This document shows positions 25,057 through 33,910 of a DNA stretch of 39,804 bases, in pieces (position 1 is the first letter of the stretch; every line of letters begins with the position of its first letter). The notes under the pieces were generated by a model, which was given only the letters and a program-made list of their open reading frames with translations, made no database searches and had not been told where the DNA came from. Origin of the DNA: an uncultured Methanobrevibacter sp. Its GTDB lineage: Archaea > Methanobacteriota > Methanobacteria > Methanobacteriales > Methanobacteriaceae. The stretch covers positions 1 through 39,804 of the forward strand of contig NZ_CAMVPN010000013.1 of NCBI RefSeq assembly GCF_947169325.1, written 5' to 3'. A program made the position numbers and the translations under genes.

Positions 25057-25411
25057 CACATTAACGACCATGATTTTGACAATAGCGCCTGAAATCGGGC
25101 TTGGATATATATCCCAAACAGAACCATGATTGAAATGGCAAAACGCTAACGGTAATGTCAAAACCAACCGCTAAAACAACAAGAAAACAGAAACACCACC
25201 AATCTAAAAACACCAACGTTAATGTAAACAACACCAAAAAAAGAAACGTTAATCCCACATTAACGGCAGCAATTTCAAAACCCGAAACTAAAAAAGGATT
25301 ATGATATATATCCCCAAACAGAATCACGATTGAAATGGCAAAACGCTAATGTTAATGTCAAAACCAACCGCTGAAACAACCGTCAATCTAAAAACACCAA
25401 CGTTAATGTAA
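25057..25411. repeat. imperfect tandem duplication of about 200 bp in an intergenic region
   Basis: This is most of the 422-base gap between the HMA gene and a secreted-protein gene. Unit 1 starts at CACATTAACG (25057) and unit 2 at the same word (25256). The stretch 25103-25180 matches 25303-25380 at an offset of exactly 200, with few differences. The following CAATCTAAAAACACCAACG block (25200-25227) recurs at 25384-25411, so unit 2 lacks 16 bases. No supported gene lies here. Confidence 0.8.
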
Positions 25412-25419
25412 CATTAACT
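25058..25419. promoter_or_regulatory. cluster of eight GTTAATGT-like motifs ending in a palindrome
   Basis: Copies or near-copies of CGTTAATGT, on either strand, begin at 25058, 25150, 25217, 25247, 25257, 25350, 25401 and 25411. The last two make the perfect inverted repeat GTTAATGTAACATTAAC (25402-25418), 26 bases before the start of the secreted-protein gene. Similar words occur upstream of the secreted-protein gene at 17 kb. An array of binding sites for one regulator is inferred. Confidence 0.5.
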
Positions 25420-25443
25420 CCAAAGATATCAATTGGTGATAAT

Positions 25444-25926
25444 GTGAAGTTCATTAAAAATTTTTTAATAATACTCATTTTGGCATTGATTGGCCTATTT
25501 TTAATCAATGTGGGATCTGCCGCAGACAACATTACCTTGGAGGAACATGATTTTGATGGCTATTTCAAAATGAATGTCCCTAAAGGAGTCACATTTGAAA
25601 AGGACGAAAGCAGTCCATCAAAAACAATCAGTATCCTTTTGAACTACAGAAACGACAGCGAAAAAATCAACATCGTCTATGCCCAGTCAGCAGGGGCAAA
25701 GGATGATTTGCTGAAATACTATGAGGAATTTGCCAAAAATGACACAAGCATAAGCCTAAATACAACCAACAACACTACCGTTGTCCATTTCAATGGAGAC
25801 AACATCATAGGAGAGACAAACTACCATGACATGGCAATTGCCGGAGACAACGAGAAATATATCCTCATGCAATGCGACAACGAGACACTGATGAAATCAA
25901 TGGCACAATCAATTAAATTCCAATAG
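25444..25926 (+). CDS. small secreted protein of unknown function
   Basis: A 160-residue protein with an N-terminal signal peptide (KFIKNFLIILILALIGLF, then a likely cleavage after VGSA near residue 26) and an extracytoplasmic domain with several Asn-x-Ser/Thr sites. The C-terminus GDNEKYILMQCDNETLMKSM resembles that of the 172-residue secreted protein at 16946-17464. The start is GTG 25444 with GGTGAT just before it; the overlapping ATG is followed at once by a stop. It stands alone behind the duplicated motif region. Function is unknown; a surface or stress role is only a guess. Confidence 0.75.
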   Translation: MKFIKNFLIILILALIGLFLINVGSAADNITLEEHDFDGYFKMNVPKGVTFEKDESSPSKTISILLNYRNDSEKINIVYAQSAGAKDDLLKYYEEFAKNDTSISLNTTNNTTVVHFNGDNIIGETNYHDMAIAGDNEKYILMQCDNETLMKSMAQSIKFQ

Positions 25927-26022
25927 ATTTTGCCCAAATTAAATATCAAATTATATATAATTTGAAAAACAGATTTAAATTCATATAATATTCAATTATT
26001 ATAATTTTAAAAAGGGATGAAA

Positions 26023-27039
26023 ATGAAAACTGTTGCAATTAATGGTTATGGAACCATCGGTAAAAGAGTGGCTGATGCAGTGGCCGCTCAGGATGACATG
26101 AAAGTTATTGGTGTAAGTAAAACTAGACCAAACTACGAAGCAAGAACTGCAGTTGAAGAGAAAGGCTATCCTTTATACATTGGAATTCCGGAAAGGGAAC
26201 AATTATTCAAAGATGCCGGAATCGAAATAGCAGGTACCGTTGAAGACATGATTCAGGAAGCAGACGTTGTTGTTGACTGTACCCCTGGAAGCATCGGACC
26301 TCAAAACCTTGAAATGTATAAAAAAGCAGGCGTTAAAGCAATTTATCAAGGTGGAGAAGACCACGAATTGACAGGTCTTTCATTTAATGCAATCTCCAAT
26401 TATGATGACTCCTACGGTGCGGACTACACAAGAGTAGTATCCTGCAACACTACAGGTCTTACCCGTACATTATCCACAATCGACCCTATTGCTGACATCA
26501 AAAAGGTCAGAGCAGTGATGGTTAGAAGAGGATCAGACCCTTCCGAAATCAAGAAAGGTCCAATCAACGCAATCGTGCCAAATCCTCCAAAAGTACCTTC
26601 ACACCACGGTCCTGACGTAAAAACTGTAATGAACGGCATAGACGTTACAACCATGGCATTGCTCGTGCCTACAACTCTAATGCACCAGCACAACATCATG
26701 GTGGAAATCAACAACGATGTTGAAACCGAAGAGATAATTGCCGCATTGGAAAAACGTTCAAGAGTGATTGTCGTGTCAGCCGAAGAAGGCCTTGGATCCA
26801 CTGCTGAACTGATGGAATATGCAAAAGAGCTTGGAAGAAACAGAAACGACTTATACGAAATCCCAGTCTGGAGAGAATCCATCAATGTAGTCGGAAATGA
26901 ACTGTTCTACATGCAGGCCGTTCACCAGGAATCAGACGTAATTCCTGAAAACATTGACGCTATCCGTGCACTTTTAGAAATGGAAAGCGACAACGAAAAA
27001 TCTATTGCTAAAACAAACAAAGCTATGGGAATATTCTAA
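26023..27039 (+). CDS. gap: archaeal type II glyceraldehyde-3-phosphate dehydrogenase
   Basis: Interconverts glyceraldehyde 3-phosphate and 1,3-bisphosphoglycerate in the gluconeogenic/glycolytic route, using NAD(P). The 338-residue protein has the Rossmann motif [14 protein letters not shown] (about 7-20), VVDCTPG, the catalytic Cys in [10 protein letters not shown] (C141 from this start) and a conserved HHGPDVKTV. The length fits the archaeal group. Two in-frame ATGs lie six bases apart; the second (26023) is preferred because GGGATGA can then act as the binding site, but the first (26017) is possible. A TATA-like TTATATATAATT lies upstream at 25951-25962. Confidence 0.96.
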   Translation: MKTVAINGYGTIGKRVADAVAAQDDMKVIGVSKTRPNYEARTAVEEKGYPLYIGIPEREQLFKDAGIEIAGTVEDMIQEADVVVDCTPGSIGPQNLEMYKKAGVKAIYQGGEDHELTGLSFNAISNYDDSYGADYTRVVSCNTTGLTRTLSTIDPIADIKKVRAVMVRRGSDPSEIKKGPINAIVPNPPKVPSHHGPDVKTVMNGIDVTTMALLVPTTLMHQHNIMVEINNDVETEEIIAALEKRSRVIVVSAEEGLGSTAELMEYAKELGRNRNDLYEIPVWRESINVVGNELFYMQAVHQESDVIPENIDAIRALLEMESDNEKSIAKTNKAMGIF

Positions 27040-27075
27040 ATTCCCTCTTTTTTACTATTTTTTTAACTGATTTAA

Positions 27076-27912
27076 ATGAAATCTAAAGTACTTTTTGGAC
27101 CTGCAGGCAGCCCTATCGACTATAAGGGTCCTGCATACAAGGCTCCGAAATATATCCAAGAGGAAGGACTCCATTCCTACGAATACCAATCACCATATGG
27201 AGTGAGGATTGGTGAAGCCGCTGCAAACACCCTCAAAGAGGAGTCCGAAAAGCATGATGTTTTGGTCTCCATGCATGCGCCATATTACATCAACCTATGC
27301 GCCAAAGAAGAAGAGAAACTTGAAAAGAGCATCGGCCATCTCATATCCGCCGCACGTGCGGGAGAGTGGATGGGAGCATACCGTCTGGTGTTCCACCCAG
27401 GAGCATATCTGAACAGAAAACCTGCAAAGGCAATGGAAATCTCAAAGAATACCATCAACAGGTTATTCGAAGAGCTTGAAGCCGAAGGTATTGAAGATTT
27501 TACATTTGCCCCTGAAACCACAGGAAAAAGAACCCAGCTCGGTAATGTGGGAGAAGTTGTTGAGCTCTGCGCTACATTCGACCATTTCGAACCGACAATA
27601 GATTTTGCACACGTTCATGCAAGAGGCAGAGGTTTCTTAAATAAAAAAGAGGATTACAACTGCATTTTCTCAACAATTGAAGACAACCTCGACATTGACA
27701 TCCTTCATTGCCATTTCACAACCATAGAATACGGACATGGAGGTGAGGTAAAGCACCACACACTAGATGAAAGCGACGAATATGGCCCCAACATCAAAGA
27801 TCTGCTGGCCAACCTGATTGACAACGGATGGAACGCCAACATCATCTGTGAAACACCGCTTAGAGATGTCGATTCATTTAAAATGAAAAAAATATATGAT
27901 GAAATGATTTAG
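27076..27912 (+). CDS. endonuclease IV-like TIM-barrel protein (AP endonuclease family 2)
   Basis: A 278-residue xylose-isomerase-like TIM barrel resembling endonuclease IV, which cuts DNA at abasic sites with three zinc ions. The likely metal ligands are present in order: His in SMHAPYYIN, His in VFHPGAY, Glu in APETTGK, Asp and His in IDFAHVHARG, His in LHCHF, His in GHGGEVKHH, and Glu in ICETPL. These support a metal-dependent enzyme. The archaeal group is often labelled deoxyribonuclease IV, but sugar isomerases share the fold, so DNA repair is probable rather than certain. It overlaps the convergent zinc-ribbon gene by four bases. Confidence 0.82.
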   Translation: MKSKVLFGPAGSPIDYKGPAYKAPKYIQEEGLHSYEYQSPYGVRIGEAAANTLKEESEKHDVLVSMHAPYYINLCAKEEEKLEKSIGHLISAARAGEWMGAYRLVFHPGAYLNRKPAKAMEISKNTINRLFEELEAEGIEDFTFAPETTGKRTQLGNVGEVVELCATFDHFEPTIDFAHVHARGRGFLNKKEDYNCIFSTIEDNLDIDILHCHFTTIEYGHGGEVKHHTLDESDEYGPNIKDLLANLIDNGWNANIICETPLRDVDSFKMKKIYDEMI

Positions 27913-28421
27913 TAATCCTTTACTGAATCTATTAACTCATCCATATCGTTGAACAGATTGTTAATGTCTTCAGTGTCCTTTTTATTGGAGCTTAAATGGA
28001 TAACCAGCTCACTTGTCAAATCCTCCATTTTATCGATGAAGGTTTGCAGTGTCTGAAGCTTGTTTTCCATCTCCTTTACTACAAATGGATTGTCAGCCGT
28101 ATCCATTTCAGCCATCTTTCTTGCAATGCCCACCTGAATGTCAAATAGGTTGTTGGACTTTGTGATTGAAGAGTTAAAGCGCTCGTAAGCCAGGTGATTT
28201 GGGTCAAACTGCTTTTCGACCAACTGCTTCGCTTTGCTTTGCTTGTCTTTGTATTCACGTTCAAGCTCGTCAATTTTTGCATCATATTCAGATGGCTTTT
28301 TCTCAATTCTTGGCTCCTGCCTGTAAACGGGTTTCCCGCAATCGGCACAGAAATTCTGTCCGGGTTCGATTCGGGAGCCGCAGTAAATGCAAAAATGAGT
28401 ATGATTATCGTCAATTGTCAT
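27909..28421 (-). CDS. zinc-ribbon and coiled-coil protein of unknown function
   Basis: A 170-residue protein starting with a Cys4 zinc ribbon (CIYCGSRIEPGQNFCADCG, about residues 11-29). A long charged helical region with coiled-coil spacing follows, from about residue 45 to the end. The start is placed at ATG 28421; an in-frame TTG seven codons upstream is possible. No clear ribosome binding site is seen, so the message may be leaderless. Zinc-ribbon proteins of this kind are common in Methanobacteriales, but I do not recognise a named family or function. It lies between the convergent endonuclease IV-like gene and a phosphoesterase on the same strand. Confidence 0.7.
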   Translation of the reverse strand: MTIDDNHTHFCIYCGSRIEPGQNFCADCGKPVYRQEPRIEKKPSEYDAKIDELEREYKDKQSKAKQLVEKQFDPNHLAYERFNSSITKSNNLFDIQVGIARKMAEMDTADNPFVVKEMENKLQTLQTFIDKMEDLTSELVIHLSSNKKDTEDINNLFNDMDELIDSVKDY

Positions 28422-28455
28422 ATAATTAGTATTTAGTTGCAAGTCTTTAATAAAC

Positions 28456-29523
28456 TTAATTTTTCCTCAATTTCAAAACCACAAGTTCGGAATCGGTTCC
28501 CCATCTCATCGGAGTGTCCATTGAACCAACACCAGTTGTGACATGCAAATACTTGCCCAAATCATTCTTGAAAAGACCCATATTGTATTTGAACATCAGA
28601 TTTGCGAAATTTATTGCAGGGTAGAACTGTCCTCCATGGGTGTGGCCTGAAAGCTGAATGTCAAAGCCTATTGAGGAAAACTCCTCCCAGTAATATGGGA
28701 CATGATAGTTGAGGATGTTTACAAAACCCTCATTTATAAGGGATTCATCTATTTTGGGAACTGCCCTATCCTCAAAGCTGAAAGTAAGGCCGAAAATGTT
28801 TAAGAATTCAAACTCGAAGCTTTCATTATCCAAAACTATAACGCCGGCATTCCGGCAGGCATTTATCACGCTATCGATTCCAGGATAGAAATCGTGATTT
28901 CCCGGAGTAAATACAATCGGAATGTTGACTTCACTGAATGCCATGAAATCATCCTCCTCAACGACACTTGAGCCGTCAGCAAGGTCTCCGGAAATGATTG
29001 CAAGCTCACAGGAATCCTCAAGTTCCTTCAAGCGGTCAACGACCTGCCTGATAATTTCTTTATGCCTTACGGAGCCGAAGTGAATATCGGACATCTGAAC
29101 GATATTGATATCTCGAGCCAGATTGTCCAATGTCAATGTCACCTCATTGACTATGAGCTTATGTGCCTTATAATAATTGTAAATGCCCAAAATCGGCACA
29201 ACAGCCAAAAACATTGCATTAATTGCAACAGGCAGGGAAATGAACATGCTTATGATGTAAACAGCAACAATATCTATCAAAAGCATTAAGGATGCCCACA
29301 TCCAGACTCCATCAATGGTCGTCAAAACCCTTGTAGGCCATCTTGATTTTCTAGCTTCCAAAAACATCGGAAAGAGACGCAGAAATCCAATGAACAATAC
29401 CATCAAAATAATATATGCATCGCTGATTCCCCCCAATAATAAAAATGTGTATTTCAATAGGAAATACTCGAATATCATGTAAAAGGGGGTTGAAAATATT
29501 ACCCTTCTTGTTCTGAAACTCAT
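28456..29523 (-). CDS. membrane-anchored calcineurin-like metallophosphoesterase (YkuE-like)
   Basis: A 355-residue protein with four hydrophobic segments in the first ~120 residues, followed by a calcineurin-like phosphoesterase domain (about 137-353). Metal-binding motifs appear in order: MSDIHFG, SGDLADG, TPGNHDF, a His in NYHVPYYW, and SGHTHGGQFYP. Members hydrolyse phosphoesters such as UDP-lipid or phospholipid head groups; the substrate here is unknown. The ATG at 29523 follows GGAGAATGAT. It is monocistronic or may be linked to the zinc-ribbon gene 34 bases downstream. Confidence 0.85.
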   Translation of the reverse strand: MSFRTRRVIFSTPFYMIFEYFLLKYTFLLLGGISDAYIILMVLFIGFLRLFPMFLEARKSRWPTRVLTTIDGVWMWASLMLLIDIVAVYIISMFISLPVAINAMFLAVVPILGIYNYYKAHKLIVNEVTLTLDNLARDINIVQMSDIHFGSVRHKEIIRQVVDRLKELEDSCELAIISGDLADGSSVVEEDDFMAFSEVNIPIVFTPGNHDFYPGIDSVINACRNAGVIVLDNESFEFEFLNIFGLTFSFEDRAVPKIDESLINEGFVNILNYHVPYYWEEFSSIGFDIQLSGHTHGGQFYPAINFANLMFKYNMGLFKNDLGKYLHVTTGVGSMDTPMRWGTDSELVVLKLRKN

Positions 29524-29627
29524 AAATCATTCTCCAAAAATATACAAATATATTTAATTCAACAACTATTTAAATAATTAAAACAAAAAAGAAAAATGTT
29601 AAAAATCGAGCTTAAGGAGGTGATGAT

Positions 29628-30752
29628 TTGAAAAGCGATAATAAAAAGCAGGAACTGAAACCATCCAATCAAAAACAAGTGATTAAGGAAACTGAAAACA
29701 AGGAATATGCAGAGCTTGTTGTGGTAAAGCCAGTTGGATACCCATTCGATTTTAATTTAATGGATGAAGATATTGAAATTACCAACAAACAGTTATTTGA
29801 AGAGTATGCACGTGAGCAATGGCTAGGATTGGTTGTGCGTGAAAATTCCCATTTATTTGACCAGAAAATCATTCCCGATTACGGTTTTGAAATCGTAACA
29901 GCAAAACCTAACAACACAATAATTTCTGAAAATACAAGAATAAAGATCATTACCGATGAACTGGACAAAATAAGCAATGAGTCCAAAGTTAAATCAGACA
30001 TACGGCTTTCAGACATTGTCGGGCAGAAAAATGCCAAAAACAAGGTCAAGGTCATTACAAAGTATCTAGAGGACCCGGAAAGGTTCGGACCATGGGCTCC
30101 CAAAAACGTTCTGTTCTATGGACTTCCGGGTACAGGCAAAACCATGCTTGTCAAAGCGCTTGCAAACGAGCTTGAAGTACCACTGTATCTAATCAAGGCC
30201 ACATCACTGATCGGTGACCATGTCGGAGACGGCGCATCAAAAATCCATGACCTTTTCAAGAAGGCCAGCGAGAATTCACCCTCAATAATATTCATTGACG
30301 AAATCGATGCGGTTGCACTTCACAGATCTTTCCAGTCACTGAGAGGAGACGTTTCCGAAATCGTGAACTCCCTTTTAACCGAAATGGATGGAATCAGCGA
30401 CAACAAATCAGTGATAACTATCGGAGCTACAAACAATCCGGGTTCACTTGACTATGCAGTCAGAAGCCGTTTTGAAGAGGAAATTGAATTCAAACTACCT
30501 GATGACGATGAAAGGCTGACAATCATAGAAAACAACCTGAAGACCATGCCTTTGGAGTATGATTTGGATTTAAACAAACTCGTTAAGCTTACCAAAGGAC
30601 TGTCAGGAAGAGACATAAAGGAAAAGATTTTAAAGACAGCTCTTCACAATACCATTGCCAACGACGGCGACATCATCAATATGGAAAATATTGACTATGC
30701 GCTGAAGTCAACCAAAATCAAAAATAGAGATGTTAAAGGAATGTTTGAATAG
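29628..30752 (+). CDS. AAA-family ATPase with a unique N-terminal domain (CDC48/proteasome-ATPase-like)
   Basis: A 374-residue protein with one AAA module, likely a hexameric unfoldase or remodelling ATPase. Residues 1-120 form a domain not recognised elsewhere (YAELVVVKPVGYPFDFNLMD onwards). The AAA module follows: DIVGQKNAKNKV, Walker A GLPGTGKT, the pore-loop-like region KATSLIGDHVGDGASKI, Walker B IIFIDEIDAV, sensor 1 GATNNP, and a likely arginine finger in AVRSRFEEEIEF. The helical lid SGRDIKEKILKTAL ends the module. The TTG start at 29628 follows a near-perfect AGGAGGTGAT. The substrate is unknown; no proteasome C-terminal HbYX motif is seen. Confidence 0.83.
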   Translation: MKSDNKKQELKPSNQKQVIKETENKEYAELVVVKPVGYPFDFNLMDEDIEITNKQLFEEYAREQWLGLVVRENSHLFDQKIIPDYGFEIVTAKPNNTIISENTRIKIITDELDKISNESKVKSDIRLSDIVGQKNAKNKVKVITKYLEDPERFGPWAPKNVLFYGLPGTGKTMLVKALANELEVPLYLIKATSLIGDHVGDGASKIHDLFKKASENSPSIIFIDEIDAVALHRSFQSLRGDVSEIVNSLLTEMDGISDNKSVITIGATNNPGSLDYAVRSRFEEEIEFKLPDDDERLTIIENNLKTMPLEYDLDLNKLVKLTKGLSGRDIKEKILKTALHNTIANDGDIINMENIDYALKSTKIKNRDVKGMFE

Positions 30753-30760
30753 AACATCCT

Positions 30761-31960
30761 TTAATTATTGTCAAAAATATATTCTGCTGCCTGGATAACA
30801 TTTGCGTTGCCGTCCTTTGCAGCCCTCTTTACATTTTTGGAAATATCGAAAAATATCTTGTTGACAATTGAATTTGTAAGATTATCTATAATTTTTGCAC
30901 TGCCATCTATATCAGACAACTTGGACTTTGCTTTTTTACTTTCACGTTGTCTTATCTCTTCCATAGATGCTCTTAAATTACCAAGAATTTCATCAACTTC
31001 CATTATTTTAAACGATTCTTTAAGTAAATGGAACTCTTCATCGATGATATTTTCCGCTTCGCCAAATTCCTTGATTCTGAGGCGAGTGTTTTCATCGGCA
31101 ATTTCCCTTAAATCATCAATATTGAATGCTTTGACACCCAATTCACAAACATCATCGGAAATATCCCTTGGATTTGCAATATCAACCATCATCAGACTTT
31201 CATAATCCCTATCGATGCCCAAAAGACGTTTTTTAGTGATGATTGCATGGGGAGCACTTGTTGCACTGATTACCAAATCGGCAGTGGCAAGGTATTTCTC
31301 CAGATCGCTGAAAAGAATGGCTTCTCCGCCCAAATCCTTAGCTAGTTCAACCGCAACATAATAAGTCCTGTTTGCAACAAGGATTGCATTCAAATCCTTC
31401 TCTGCAAGGGCTTTGGCAACCAGTCTGCCCATCTTTCCGGCACCAATCACGAGAACTGATTTGTCATCAAGACTGCCCATATGCTTTTCTGCAAGGTCAA
31501 TTGCTGCAGAACCGATTGAAACGGCTCCCTTGTTGATGTTGGTCTTGTTTCTGACAACCTGACCTACATGAATCGCCTTGGTAAAAATTGCATCAAGGGA
31601 TTTGCCGCAGTGGTGATTCTTAACTGCCTTATGCTTGGCATCCTTGACCTGGCCGAGAATCTGGTCTTCACCGACAATCATTGATTCAAGACCTGATGTC
31701 ATACGCAGCAAATGCATGACCGCAGCCTGACCGTATTCGATAATTATGCTTTGATTTTCATGGGAGAGCAGTTCATCATCTTCGGCAATATAGTCATTGC
31801 TAATGTAATATTCCTTCCTGTTGCATGTGGAAATCTCAATATATTCCCCTATTGAATATTTATCATGCAATTTCCAAAACAAATCGTCCATGTCCTTTGC
31901 AATGCTTTCCATTGATTGTATATCTGCTATTTTGTGGTCAACTCTTAAATTAAGTATCAC
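30761..31960 (-). CDS. hemA: glutamyl-tRNA reductase HemA
   Basis: Reduces glutamyl-tRNA to glutamate-1-semialdehyde with NADPH, the first committed step of tetrapyrrole synthesis, which in methanogens feeds coenzyme F430, corrinoids and siroheme. The 399-residue protein has the active-site Cys in STCNRKEYY (C46), then HLLRMTSGLESMIVGEDQIL, the NADPH-binding VLVIGAGKMG, and SATSAPH. The start is a GTG at 31960 that overlaps the stop of the upstream gene as GTGA, so translation is coupled. It is the last gene of a three-gene operon with precorrin-2 dehydrogenase and a methanogenesis marker 9 protein. Confidence 0.96.
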   Translation of the reverse strand: MILNLRVDHKIADIQSMESIAKDMDDLFWKLHDKYSIGEYIEISTCNRKEYYISNDYIAEDDELLSHENQSIIIEYGQAAVMHLLRMTSGLESMIVGEDQILGQVKDAKHKAVKNHHCGKSLDAIFTKAIHVGQVVRNKTNINKGAVSIGSAAIDLAEKHMGSLDDKSVLVIGAGKMGRLVAKALAEKDLNAILVANRTYYVAVELAKDLGGEAILFSDLEKYLATADLVISATSAPHAIITKKRLLGIDRDYESLMMVDIANPRDISDDVCELGVKAFNIDDLREIADENTRLRIKEFGEAENIIDEEFHLLKESFKIMEVDEILGNLRASMEEIRQRESKKAKSKLSDIDGSAKIIDNLTNSIVNKIFFDISKNVKRAAKDGNANVIQAAEYIFDNN

Positions 31961-32577
31961 TCTAATCCCCTTATCAAATCGTTAATGTAACTTTTTGCCT
32001 CATCAATCTGTCCTGTTTCAATATATCCATTGATGTTTTCGTCTTCAAAAATGGAATAGAGATAATCCCGCCTGTCCTTCTGGTCGCTGACTGTCTCCTT
32101 TAATATTGAACGTGCATAATCCTGAAGTTCGATTTCAAGAATATCCTCTTCAGTGATTATTGACTGGATTTTTTTCCTCAACTGACGAGCCATAAGCGGA
32201 CTTTTGCCGCCTGTAAAAATAGATATTTCAACATCACCAATACTGAAGCTTGTAGGAACAATGACATCCCCTTTCTGTGGAAAATCAGCCCGGTTGACCA
32301 GCTTGCCTTCGGCAATCTCGCAAACATGATTGCACATTGCCTCATCGCCGCTTGCAATGACAACCAAATCGGACCATTCAACCAATTTGTCAACATCGCC
32401 TGTTGAACATAAAACAGCCCCCTTATGTTCCAGTTCATGAGATAAATTATTCCCTGCCAATCTTACGTTAGCGCCATGGTCCAGGAATTTATTGGCCCTT
32501 CTTGTGGCAACTTCACCGGTGCCTAAAATAAAAACGTTTAAATCGGAAGTGTTTAAATAAATAGAAGTCCAATCCAT
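31957..32577 (-). CDS. precorrin-2 dehydrogenase / sirohydrochlorin-forming (Met8/CysG N-terminal-like)
   Basis: Oxidises precorrin-2 to sirohydrochlorin with NAD, the branch compound for F430 and siroheme. The 206-residue protein has a Rossmann start (LNVFILGTGEVATRRANKFLDHGANVRL), NRADFPQKGDVIVPTSF and TGGKSPLMARQLRKKI, all hallmarks of the family. The start is ATG 32577, one base after the stop of the upstream gene; an in-frame start ten codons earlier lies within that gene. It overlaps hemA by four bases. The operon places the first and a middle step of the F430 pathway together. Confidence 0.92.
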   Translation of the reverse strand: MDWTSIYLNTSDLNVFILGTGEVATRRANKFLDHGANVRLAGNNLSHELEHKGAVLCSTGDVDKLVEWSDLVVIASGDEAMCNHVCEIAEGKLVNRADFPQKGDVIVPTSFSIGDVEISIFTGGKSPLMARQLRKKIQSIITEEDILEIELQDYARSILKETVSDQKDRRDYLYSIFEDENINGYIETGQIDEAKSYINDLIRGLE

Positions 32578-32578
32578 T

Positions 32579-33061
32579 TTAATCAGAATCTTCAAGAGAC
32601 CTTGCATGCAATATTTTAACAGCAGCTCTCAAATCGTTATTGCATTCGGTTAAAACATTCATCGCTTCCAGCTTTGATATATGGAATGTTTCGGCCAATG
32701 CTTCTGCTCTTTCATCAGGATCAGGCTTATTTACACCAACCAATCTTTCAGACAATTCCTTTTTCAAGTCGAGATATTCATCATGACTCATTCCCATGTT
32801 CCTTAATGTCATGTCTCTTAAAGGACATGGTTTTGATGGCTTGCAACACCAAACAAGTGACCCGAAACAGGTCCCTGCTCCTTCACCTAATCTAGTTTCC
32901 TTTCCAAACTGAACTTTAATATCGATAAACTCCTGCGGAGTTAAATTAACTTGCTGTAATGCATTTAAAACAGGACATGGTTTTACTGGAGGGCAACAAA
33001 AAGCCAATCCTCTAATATCCCCGCCTCTGCAAATATGAGATGGCGCATCTTCCCAAGTCAT
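32579..33061 (-). CDS. putative methanogenesis marker 9 protein
   Basis: A 160-residue protein of a family found in methanogens and not characterised in detail. Two Cys-rich motifs, [13 protein letters not shown] (about 18-30) and [12 protein letters not shown] (about 69-80), plus C11 and C65, could hold an iron-sulfur cluster or another metal. A UBA-like helical end ([20 protein letters not shown]) follows. The first residues, [18 protein letters not shown], match what I remember of the marker 9 family. The ATG at 33061 follows TGGAGG. It heads the operon with precorrin-2 dehydrogenase and hemA, which suggests a role linked to F430 synthesis. Confidence 0.82.
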   Translation of the reverse strand: MTWEDAPSHICRGGDIRGLAFCCPPVKPCPVLNALQQVNLTPQEFIDIKVQFGKETRLGEGAGTCFGSLVWCCKPSKPCPLRDMTLRNMGMSHDEYLDLKKELSERLVGVNKPDPDERAEALAETFHISKLEAMNVLTECNNDLRAAVKILHARSLEDSD

Positions 33062-33202
33062 GATAAACCTCCAAAATAATAATCTGATAATTATAAAATA
33101 ATGATATAATTTATTTAAGCAATGAATATATAATCTTTTTTATACCTACTAAATTTAAACACGATTGCCGACAAAATATTCAATAAGATAAGCTAACAAT
33201 TC

Positions 33203-33901
33203 ATGATTAAGATGACTAAAGAGACCGTGACAATTGATGGAATAACGCTTACATTATACCGCAAAAATATCAAAAACATGTATCTGCGCATTTTGCCGCC
33301 TGACGGAGAGGTTAAAGTATCAGCGCCTCTGTTCATGTCCGACAGGGAAATATCCGATTTTGTCAAATCAAGAAAGGAATGGATTTTGAAAAATCAAAGG
33401 AAAATCCATGAAAACGACATTAACGCTCCGCTGAAATACAGGAATGGCGAGACACATTACCTCTGGGGAAAGGAATACACTCTGCAGCTGATTTCCAATG
33501 AAAAGATAAAGCATGTTGTGATAGATGAAGAAAAATCAGTCATGTACCTGCCAATTCCTAAAAGAAGCACAATCGAGAAAAGAAAAAAGATACTGAATGA
33601 ATTTTACAGGGCTCAAATGAAGATGGCCATCCCGCAAGTTTTGGAGAAATGCACAAAAATAGTTGGAAAAGCACCTTCTGAAGTGAAAGTGAGAAGCATG
33701 AAGAACTGGGGAAACTGCAATCAAAACAAAAGGATTACCCTTAACTTAAATCTTGCGAAAAAGGATCCAATATGTCTGGAATATGTGATGATACATGAAC
33801 TGTGCCATCTGATAGAATTCAATCACGGAAAAAAATTTAAAAATTTAATGGACAGATTCTGTCCAAACTGGAAAAAAATAAAAAAAGTATTGAATGAATA
33901 A
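33203..33901 (+). CDS. YgjP-like (DUF45) metal-dependent hydrolase, gluzincin-type
   Basis: A 232-residue protein of the YgjP/COG1451 group with the zinc motif HELCHLIEFNHGKKF (H-E-x2-H and a downstream His). Other family marks are RNIKNMYLRILPPDGEVKVSAP in the N-terminal half and KNWGNCNQNKRITLNLNLAK. The members are predicted metalloproteases or hydrolases of uncertain substrate. The ATG at 33203 is used; another three codons later is equally possible, as no clear binding site is visible. A TATA-like TTTTTATACC lies near 33138. It ends 9 bases before the convergent atwA gene. Confidence 0.85.
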   Translation: MIKMTKETVTIDGITLTLYRKNIKNMYLRILPPDGEVKVSAPLFMSDREISDFVKSRKEWILKNQRKIHENDINAPLKYRNGETHYLWGKEYTLQLISNEKIKHVVIDEEKSVMYLPIPKRSTIEKRKKILNEFYRAQMKMAIPQVLEKCTKIVGKAPSEVKVRSMKNWGNCNQNKRITLNLNLAKKDPICLEYVMIHELCHLIEFNHGKKFKNLMDRFCPNWKKIKKVLNE

Positions 33902-33910
33902 GAAAATTAC

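Noticed and set aside
25061-25327. 88-residue minus-strand frame across the intergenic repeats
   Set aside because: It runs through the duplicated non-coding region, is Phe/Leu-rich by composition, and has no good binding site.
25057-25411. Possible CRISPR array from the repeated units
   Set aside because: There are only two long units of about 200 bp, without short identical repeats separated by unique spacers, and no cas genes are near.
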